Made by a program: the position numbers and the translations under genes. This document shows positions 56,456 to 64,000 of a stretch of DNA of 64,000 nucleotides, in pieces. Source of the stretch: Anaspis maculata (taxonomy: Eukaryota; Arthropoda; Insecta; Coleoptera; Scraptiidae). Where the stretch lies: NCBI GenBank assembly GCA_949128115.1, contig OX421964.1, forward strand, positions 44,060,601 through 44,124,600, given 5' to 3'. Position 1 is the stretch's first letter; each line of letters starts with the position of its first letter. A model generated the notes under the pieces. The model saw only the letters and a program-made list of their open reading frames with translations. It was not told where the DNA came from and searched no databases.

Positions 56456-57672
56456 TAAAGAAATAATCACAAGAAGTGAATTTACTGGAACACACCTGCT
56501 GGCTAAGGCCTGGCTGATGAGAGGCCAACTGCCAATGAAAGATTCTTCCGTAGAGGACGTTTCAGACTGTTGATAAAAAGTAGCAAATTTCCCTTTGGCT
56601 TGGAGATTATTGGTTTTATCTTCAGCAATGGAGGAAATAAATGGTATGACATTGACGGAAATTAAAGCCTTCCGTGCATTGGACTGGATGTTGTGAACAT
56701 TCGCAAGAGCATTTGCCGCATTAGAGAGGTGTTCCACCAACAGGAGGTCGCTGGTGCCCCCCCCTTTTTTTTAGTCAACAAAACATTCAAGGCTTGCTTG
56801 ATTGCTTGATCCGATCTGGTTCTGGATGGCGGAGAGACGGCCATCTCTTTCAATAGCTGGTTCACTTAAGCTTTATAGAACCTCTGGATTGAGCTTAGCT
56901 GCTACTCTTGCTGGTAGGTTTTCTATGGGAGGATATTTGTCTAGCCATTTTTTGTCTGGTATCCATTGCTAATCCATTTTGTAACACATGAGTGCACCTC
57001 ACGACAATATCGTTATGGATTGGCAGCGAGAATTTTTTGCCCTCATGACCTGAGTCTCCCAAAGGTCCCAAAAACCTGTTGACTAGCCTCTCCTGGCTCA
57101 CATTGGCGGCTGCCGGGAGGTCTAGGACCTCTTTGTAACCGTCGGCACACTTGCGCTATAACAGGTTCGGTTTCTGTGGGTTCTTTAGGAGCCTCGATAG
57201 CTTGTTGATCCTCAAGGAAAAACAGCTGGACCTCCAATAAGTTGTTATTGCTTGGATAAATAGCTATTTATCCGATTATTCAAGTGACTACCTGAGTAAT
57301 GAACTACTCATGTAAGCAAGAGAAGTTTTCATTTAAAGCTATCTGAGCAATTCTCCAATAACTTGTGCCCCCAGCACTCATTTCTACAGAAAAGAGATTA
57401 TTTTGAACATAGGTTAGGTTACTCACTTTCGTTTCCGTAAACTTCGAGTTCGATCTCAGAAACTGCTTTGTCATAATTAATTTCAAGTGTTTCGGGATTT
57501 TAGGGACGCATTTTTTGTTGATCTGTTCTTATTTCTCGTTCCAAAGTTGCAAAGATCCGTTTCTGAAGCTGCTTTTTCTGGCGCTTAACTCTTGCTTTTG
57601 AGGCCTTGGACTCTTCTCGCCCTCTGAACTACTGGATGATGGGGATCTGGATCGCTTTTTGTTTCGGGACAT
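56456..57672 (-). pseudogene. DIRS gag-like relic
   Basis: Opens with MSRNKKRSRSPSSSSSEGEK, a Ser/Arg-rich basic start, and stops soon after. Later pieces in shifting frames read LQNGLAMDTRQKMA and FGTFGRL, then SDQAIKQALNVLL, and finally VEHLSNAANALANVHNIQSN and RKALISVN. These follow the order and wording of DIRS gag C-terminal regions. Several frame changes and stops make it a relic. The last piece runs directly into the recombinase frame without a gap, which is unusual because the reverse transcriptase normally lies between them. Confidence 0.6.
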
Positions 57673-57764
57673 GCTGTCTATTTTCCAGTGAAACTCCCCG
57701 CTTAACACGTTTTTGGCGTACTAATATTTTATTCGTGTACGTCGAACGGCACGATAACAGAGGA

Positions 57765-57866
57765 TGACAGTTTTTTGCCCGCGAGCCGGAGAGCCAACAG
57801 CCAAGCAGAAAGGTTAACTTTAAAATCGTGCGCGACGATAGTAATAAGGAGTACTACACTGTGATC
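57765..57866. repeat. DIRS-like inverted terminal repeat, 5' side of the gene order
   Basis: Inverse partner of 55207-55312. It lies about 95 bp before the gag-like ATG (57672, minus strand). Confidence 0.8.
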
Positions 57867-58905
57867 TCTATGTAAAATAGTAACATAATTCATGTATTTG
57901 AACTGCATAAAGCGAAATACACTGTTGGAAAATTTTCTCGACAGGAAACTTGTCCATATTCTGTATGCTTCCACTTTTTCATTTCCGCTTGCTATATTAT
58001 TTCAAGCTAGAGAAGGTAGTACTCATTACTCGCACTATTCGATGATGACCATCAGAACAGAAAAGCCTCTGAACAGTGGGCATCTTCATTTCATTTTCTT
58101 TAGTACTGCCGATCTTCGGTTTATCATTCCCTCCAGTGATCGCCACTAATCAGTAATCTTGGTAGACGATGTCTCTAACCGACCGCAAGAAATTCCTGCT
58201 CAATAAAAAATCATGTTTTTCTATTTCCGTTGCGTAATGTCGAGAATTTTCTGGAATTCCACTGGACGAAGCCGTGGAACTGATCACATGAAGACATAAA
58301 AATTTGAAAAATTTTTCCCGTTGGATAATACGGATCTATTATTGTAGCAATTCCAATATAGTCGCAATATCAGAGAGAGTTTATCGCAGTGAATCATTTC
58401 GGCGTGTAGTCGAGCTGGTGCGCGCAGTTTCACCCTCCAAATAATTAGAATTAATCAAGAAGCGAGCTGATAACACGGTAAATGATGGAGTGCAGTGTGG
58501 CGGTGGCGGTGGAATCGGTACGGGCGGCGGCGGCACTGGGTAGTGGTGGGCCTTTCTATCTCGTGACTCTGCCGCTCCCGCCTCGTTCCTCGGGGACAGA
58601 TAAATACTAACGAGATCTTTCAGACTAGCAATCTACCCTTGCATGCCTTTCCCTGTTGTAGCACCGCCACCACCACACCGCCCATTTTGATACCGTACCT
58701 ATACCTCCTCCCCCGCTCCCATAGTCGAACGACTTCGGTAAATAGAGAGGGTTAATAGGCTTAGGGGAGAGTCCTCAAACGCTAGCACACACCGGGCATT
58801 ACAGATACCATAATAACCTGAAGCTATAGCTTGTCCCGAGGTGAGTATTTGGTATTGGTGATGATTTGACGGAATTAGAAGTAGGTACATCTAGATAAAA
58901 GATAA
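57867..58905. other. No gene recognised; local GC-rich segment
   Basis: 58485-58700 is rich in GGC/GGT triplets (GGCGGTGGCGGTGG and GGGCGGCGGCGGCACTGG), with CpGs and a mirror CCACCACACCG string. It might be a promoter-like or conserved host segment. No exon is defensible. Confidence 0.4.
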
Positions 58906-59822
58906 AGTAGGTTCATTTGTAGTGTGACTCTAGTTGGCTGGGCAAATTTTTTACTTCAGCATTGTAGACTTGCCGCCTTTTTACCTGGTGTGAAACTGAC
59001 TTCTCTGGAAGTAAAGTTATATTTCTTATCAAATTGATATTGAAATCTTGGAAAACTGACCTTGTCATAAGTGGGAAGGCAACTAGAGGGACGCAGAGCT
59101 GTATTACCGTCATTTAGACACCAGAACCCTACGGAGCCGCCTTCAATTTAAGTCATCTTGCGACGGTCATTCAAGGCCGACAAAAATTCGTTCCGCCAAG
59201 CTCCAAAACGGAAGCAAATTACAAACTGTAGGTACTCACATGAATTTCGGTCCAATACGCAACTTTGAGTGGCTGGGTTTTTGAAATTTGGTTTAATTAA
59301 CTTTTTATACGTAAATTCTGCTGCAACTGCAGGCCTGCCGAGATGTTCCTTGTCTTGCCAATAGTGGTTCATGATTCTCGTGTCTTTTCGACTGCAAGAG
59401 GTAAAAGGATTGATGATTCCATGGGACCTTTTTCTCTGGACGAAGGCCTAGTACTTTTTTAGTTTGAATCAACCTCAAGTTGAACCGGTTTCAAGAGGTT
59501 AGAAATATTTTTGACACCTGTCAAATGTCAAAGCTGCCTTGATTCATTTGTTCATTGGCGAAAATTAAAAACAGGTCGAAAAATTACTACACTTTCCAAT
59601 AAAATGGAAAAAAAGCGTCAGACATCACGTCCCGCAAAAATATTCCGTCTATCTGCAGAGGATATGCGTAAAAATATGTTCCAAAAGTGGTCCGAACGAC
59701 GAACGCTGAATGAAGCCAGAGCAGCCAACCGCAAAGTTTTGGGGATTTTCTATATTTCAGATTTTGAAACTTAAAAACAAAATCTCACAGCCGACTAGAA
59801 TCACGGTACAGGTGAACCTACT
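58906..59822 (-). mobile_element. AGTAGG-terminated TIR element, copy 2 (duplication ATAA)
   Basis: Begins AGTAGGTTCATTTGTAGTGT and ends with the inverse of AGTAGGTTCACCTGTACCGT, with ATAA at 58902-58905 and 59823-59826. It is inverse to 44673-45567. Two open frames look protein-like: minus 59148-59372 (HLGRPAVAAEFTYKK, ICFRFGAWRNEFLSAL) and plus 59511-59774 (RPAKIFRLSAEDMRK, FQKWSERRTLNEARA). Neither is kept open in copy 1 and neither is recognised. They lie on opposite strands, so at most one can be real. Confidence 0.75.
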
Positions 59823-61176
59823 ATAAATATTCTAACTAGCATTTTCAATCATCATGGTACGGAACCCAGTTGTGTTACACCTTCCAACTTTCAACTGTAG
59901 CCTAGAGCTGTAACAGGATAGGTCACCAAGATTTTTTCCTTTACTTTTAGTTTTGTCCAAATAATGGCTTATATGCTAGTAGTTAATAGGATACACTTAT
60001 TTGGCGCATATTTGAAAAACTTTGATCTTCTTTTTAACTGCAAATACCAAAGGCCAAAGGATCATACCTGATAAGGACGGTGAGGCTTTCTCAATTTCAA
60101 ACAGTTGCAGTCGTAGTGAACTGGAGTTTGATTTTACGCATTTTTGGTTACTCAGGAGGCGGGACCTCTCTCCAATAAAGCATTGAAATACAAATTTTCC
60201 AACTTTTATGGTCACGATAATAACAGGATACCTCTGTGAATAAAATATTCGGTTGGAAAAAATTGCTGGCGCCCGATAGAGCTACCCTTTGGCTGCAAGG
60301 CGCTATGTTGATTTATGTCATCATTGACTTTGAGCATGATATACGGTATTCTGAAGGAAGGAGAGTCAAAGGGTTGATTTTTGAACTCGTGTCACTTTTT
60401 TGGGGAACAATCCAGATTTTTTTTTGTTCTCAGTCTTGGGAAGGGGGTGGTAGAATGTCGAAATGGTTTTTGACGATTGACCACATTTGGTTCTTGTTTT
60501 TTTTTTCAATGGGATCAGTGGTGATGCAGTTTTGACGTTTGCTATATTTGGAACTTATTTCCACTTGTCATGATTGACATCTCAACATGAATGTGAGTAT
60601 ACTGTCGTTCCAAGCTAATCAATTTCAAGTTTTCAAGTTTGCTCTGATATTTTCTTCCAACCTTTAACTTCTTAGATTTGCCAAAAATTCAACAAACAAT
60701 TCCCATGATAAGTTATTTGTCACTGGCACAATTTCTGATGCATCGATTGAATCTTTTTACCCGCTGGTGTTTTGGACAATATGTTTTCTGAATTTTGAGC
60801 CCTATACGCTAAATTAGTGATGATGTAGGTTGACCTCGGTCGGGGCGCCGTTGCTATGGCAACCATGGGTACAAACCCGAAATGGCAATTGACGTTGACA
60901 TTGCTTGCGTCAAAAATCATCAACAATAAACGGTGTTGCGGGCTGTCAAATAACAAAATGTATAAAAGACCCTTTTCTCAGCGAAACACTTGCAAGGAGG
61001 ATAAAGTGCAGTTAAAAAGTGTGGTTAACGTCAACTATTAGCTTGAAGGTGGTAGTTTTTTTTGGGTTATTTGAACTTAGTTCAAAAGAAACTGTTTTTT
61101 AAAAATGCCGACGTTCCGTCTTTATGTGCGACTTTTTCATATAAAAGTGTGGAACTTACCATCTAAAACATGTATA
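59823..61176. other. No gene recognised
   Basis: AT-rich spacer with short open frames (60236-60535 and 60720-60956) lacking motifs. No repeat structure stands out until the TA at 61175-61176. Confidence 0.4.
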
Positions 61177-61758
61177 CAGGGTGTTTCAGGGATGATAGCA
61201 AAAAATTTAACTGTGGGTAGATCTCGTTAAAATATGACGAAAACCTATACACCATTTTGTAAAGTTCGGCCTAATGAAGAAGATACAGCCCTCCAAAGTT
61301 CACTTTTTTCGGATTTGAGAAATTTGTAACTCAGGAACGTTTTGACAAATTTAGCTTTAATTCAGCAAGAGCTGGTTTGTCATAATTATCCATCAACCTG
61401 CCAAATTTGGAACAAATCCAATCAGTAATGTAGGAGTTATGAGGGTCAATAATTTAGAAGCATCCGAAGAAAAGTTGACTTAAGGTGACCCCTCATAACT
61501 TCTACGCTACTGATTGGATTCTTTCCAAATTTGGCAGCTTGATGGATAATTATGACAAACCAGCTTCTGCTTAATTAAAGCTAAATTTGTCTAAACGTTC
61601 CTAAGTTACAAATTTTTGAAATCCGAAAAAAGTGAACTTTGGAGGGCTGTATCTTTGTCATTAGTCCGAACTTTACAAAATGGTATGAAGGTTTTCGTCA
61701 TATTTTGACGAGATCTACTCACAGTTGAATTTTTTGCTACCATCCCTGAAACACCTTG
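61177..61758. mobile_element. TA-flanked palindromic MITE, copy 2
   Basis: CAGGGTGTTTCAGGGATG at the left with the inverse CATCCCTGAAACACCTTG at the right, flanked by TA (61175-61176 and 61759-61760). The arms pair almost end to end: ATTTTGTAAAGTTCGGCCTA, AAATTTAGCTTTAATTCAGC and CCAAATTTGG. Same family as 194-792, better preserved. Non-coding. Confidence 0.88.
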
Positions 61759-61760
61759 TA

Positions 61761-62104
61761 TAATAATAAAATAATCTTGTAAAATTTCTCGTGTAAACAT
61801 AAGTATAAGGTTTTTTTTCACAAATTTTTTTGAATAGCATGTTTTTTTATTGTTGTTCATGGTCTTTGATTTTTAAAGTTGTCAAGCATTTTTAAATAAA
61901 ATTAATTCTTTTGAACGAAGTCCAAATAACCCAAGAAAGCTAGCACCTTCAAGCTAATAGATCTGATGGACGAGAACAGGAATACTTATGTTAACGTCAA
62001 CTGTCATTCCGGGTTTGTATCCATGTAGCCAGAGCAACAGCACCCTGACCTACATCAACTTACGTCACACTAATTAGGCATATTTTGCTATGCTATAATT
62101 GACA
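61761..62104. other. No gene recognised
   Basis: Short AT-rich spacer between two TA-flanked MITEs. No motif recognised. Confidence 0.5.
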
Positions 62105-62106
62105 TA

Positions 62107-62823
62107 CAGGGTGTTCATTTGAAAAGTTGTCACCCCTGATTTTTCGCCGCCAGAATTTTTCAGAGGAAAATGCCGAAACAGGTAAATTTTTGTTTCGAGG
62201 GGGACAATGGACATCTGTGATACATACTCCTCAAATTTCATGTTCAACTCCTTCGCCCCCACTCTACCCTACTTCAAAATTTCAAACCAGCATTACCGAT
62301 TTAGTGATACGTCAAATCGAAGGCAATAAAAAAAAATTTCCATCAAAAATATTTCCAATTTTCTTAAACCACCCCTCTGAAGTGAGGTAGGGTGGAGGCG
62401 AAGGAGTTGGAGATGAAAATTTGGATATACGCGTCTTGATGAACCCCCATTGAAATAAAAATGGACCTGTTTCTGCTTGAAAGTCCCTTTTCAAGAATCG
62501 AGAGTTTATAGGGCAACATTGTTTCTTCCATTCACAAAGAGAGGATTTTCACAAGGGTTGAGTGGTGGTTAAGAAAATTATAAATATGTTTGGTGGAAAG
62601 AAAATTGTATTGCCCTCAATTTGATGTATCACAGGATACGGAATGCTATTTGAAATTTTGAAGTAAGATGAAGTGGAGAAATAGGGGTTGAAGATAAAAA
62701 CTTGGCAGTATGTGTCCTAGAGCCCCCCCCCTCTGAATAAAAATCGACCGGTTTTGGCGTCTTCCTGTAAACAATTTTGGCGGCAAGAAATCAGGTGTAA
62801 CAACTTTTCAAATGAACACCTTG
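62107..62823. mobile_element. Long TA-flanked MITE, copy 2
   Basis: CAGGGTGTTCATTTGAAAAG at the left with the inverse CTTTTCAAATGAACACCTTG at the right, flanked by TA (62105-62106 and 62824-62825). The interior shares TCAATTTGATGTATC, GGTGGAGGCGAAGGAGTTG and GGACCTGTTTC with 46360-47341. Imperfectly palindromic, non-coding. Confidence 0.88.
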
Positions 62824-62842
62824 TATGACACTTCTGTCACAT

Positions 62843-63070
62843 AATCCTGGCGATAGCTCGGTGGGCTTCAAACCCAGAGGTCCGTAGTTCAAATCCCGCC
62901 GGGGCAGGTGGCTTTTCTCTATGCGCTCTCTAGTACTTTTGGCCTCGACTTTGGCGGTGTAGGTACTAACCGAGCGGTCACGTCAGAGGAAAAAGAGTGA
63001 AACGGAGGATGTTACCGAAAGGGCTCAAAGCAAGTTTTTGATGCGTCCTCAAACACCCAATTAAAAAAAA
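62843..63070 (+). mobile_element. tRNA-derived SINE with 13-bp target duplication
   Basis: Contains an RNA polymerase III A box (TAGCTCGGTGG, 62854-62864) and B box (GTTCAAATCC, 62887-62896) at tRNA-like spacing. About 150 bp of non-tRNA body and an A-rich tail (AATTAAAAAAAA) follow. A perfect 13-bp duplication, ACTTCTGTCACAT, flanks it at 62830-62842 and 63071-63083. The T stem and acceptor stem do not pair well, so it is not a functional tRNA gene. A LINE-dependent SINE is the straightforward reading. It sits five bases beyond the end of the preceding MITE's TA. Confidence 0.92.
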
Positions 63071-63083
63071 ACTTCTGTCACAT

Positions 63084-64000
63084 GACGCGCAAATGAGTTC
63101 ACTCAGACTATTTTTCACAACACAACGTACCAAGCGGGGTCGATTAGTGACCCGAGCCTAGATTACAACTTTTTTTCTGAAGATCTTTCTTGAAATGGCA
63201 CATAACCTACTAAAAAGTGATAGAAGATGAAGGGAGTAAATACACGCCAACAATTATTTACTAGGAATATCGCAGGTTACTACTTGTTTCGCTTGTTTCG
63301 CACTCGATCGCTTTCAATTCATAACTGCCCGTGAGCCGACGATTGATGCCTTAAACGTCCGTTTTTTATTTTGGGCCCCAGCCCGTAGCACCTTTATTAT
63401 GGGTTTCACACCCAATATATTATATATTTTTGAAATCAGAAAAACAAGATCTTTCGACTGATGATATGTCAAATTATTTTTGACAGATGTCATTTTTTGA
63501 CAAATGACAGAATAGTACTTGTGATATATCATTTCAAAGCCCATCAAATTCTGAGGAAAACTGTGTTTTTATTTTTGAAATAGGGTGTCTTTTACAGCTT
63601 TAAGGGGTCTTTCAATAGGAAAAAATGTCAATTCCAGAAATAGCCACTCAATAAGTGATAGGTATTTTTGGAATTAACTAATGGTGATGATCTGATTTTC
63701 AAATCGTACGATTTATTGGGAAACTCTATAAACACTTTATCTCTTGGGTAGACTCATAAAAAAATCGAGGGGGGTCATATCTGGCAAGCTCGGATGTCAT
63801 CGCGTTGGGCCGGTAGTTCCAATTCACTGATCGTCGAATCTTTCATTCAAGGAACAAAGAGGCGGTCATTTCGAGCAACTTCTTTAGGACATTTTTTGTT
63901 TCATTGTGATTAATTGATTATTATTATCATTAGTTAACATCAAAAATAGGTACCTGCTTTACCTACTTACTTATTATGTATTTCTGAAATTCAACATTTT
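63084..64000. other. No gene recognised
   Basis: AT-rich end of the window. A TGACAGATGTCATTTTTTGACA cluster near 63480 recalls the TGTCA-rich repeats at 32-33.6 kb. No coding motif. Confidence 0.4.

Larger units (their letters stand above)
55207..57866 (-). mobile_element. DIRS-like retroelement relic with inverted terminal repeats
   Basis: The two ends are inverse copies of about 105 bp (55207-55312 and 57765-57866) beginning GATCACAGTGTAGTACTCC. Inverted rather than direct terminal repeats are characteristic of DIRS1-type elements. The interior reads on the minus strand: a gag-like relic, then a tyrosine-recombinase relic. At 2.66 kb it is much shorter than full DIRS elements, and I see no reverse transcriptase or RNase H. 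It is either internally deleted or a non-autonomous form. Confidence 0.75.

Noticed and set aside
58906..59822. Polinton/Maverick assignment from an AGTAGG-like end
   Set aside because: Polintons make 6-bp duplications and are far longer; here the only clean duplication is ATAA and no Polinton gene is seen.
62850..62925. tRNA gene
   Set aside because: A and B boxes are present but the T and acceptor stems do not pair, and an A-tail with a 13-bp duplication shows a SINE.

Overview
The window reads as nuclear DNA of an arthropod, most likely an insect. It is AT-rich, has no bacterial-style gene packing, and carries spliced and eukaryote-only elements: a pogo/Tigger transposase, a Ty3/Gypsy integrase, a DIRS-type retroelement, a tRNA-derived SINE, and hAT-like and TA-flanked MITEs. 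The recurring TAGGTACCTACC-type low-complexity strings and the terminal motif TACAGGGTG are common in insect genomes. A hemipteran is a guess, not a demonstration. I found no host protein-coding gene or functional rRNA/tRNA gene that I can support. Nearly all the long open frames are shadows inside non-coding repeats.

Layout. 0-10 kb: a TA-flanked palindromic MITE (194-792), three hAT-like non-autonomous elements with 8-bp target duplications (868-1136, 3561-4630, 6279-6842), a decayed foldback near 5 kb, and the first copy of a dispersed 250-bp repeat. 10-21 kb: a large foldback (10153-12318), then a Ty3/Gypsy integrase relic split into three pieces (15699-21045). Its two gaps are filled by a 2.5-kb foldback and a 2.1-kb palindrome, and each of these carries its own nested insertion. 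Target duplications make the order of insertion readable. 28-31 kb: a TTAA-flanked palindrome and a hAT-like element holding a 274-bp palindrome with two inverted hammerhead-ribozyme-like cores. 32-40 kb: degenerate TGTCA-rich repeats, an uninterrupted 1.3-kb repeat (34081-35366), and another large foldback (36606-39902) with a 1.1-kb palindrome at its centre. 41-48 kb: further palindromic and TIR elements. 48.6-55 kb: an inverted copy of the 1.3-kb repeat, split by a pogo/Tigger transposon whose transposase gene is itself split by a 2.27-kb Mutator-like non-autonomous element. 55-58 kb: a DIRS-like element with inverted terminal repeats, gag-like and tyrosine-recombinase relics, and no reverse transcriptase. 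59-63 kb: a second AGTAGG-terminated element, two TA-flanked MITEs and a SINE with a 13-bp target duplication.

The most interesting signals are: (1) a family of 2-3 kb foldback elements with TAG...CTA ends and 3-bp duplications, which I cannot place in a named superfamily; (2) a 1.2-kb TIR element (19570-20778) with a small protein-like, apparently spliced reading frame that I do not recognise; (3) paired hammerhead-like motifs inside a hAT-like element; (4) insertions whose exact pre-insertion site can be read elsewhere in the same window. All calls come from reading the sequence by eye; no alignment or database search was run.
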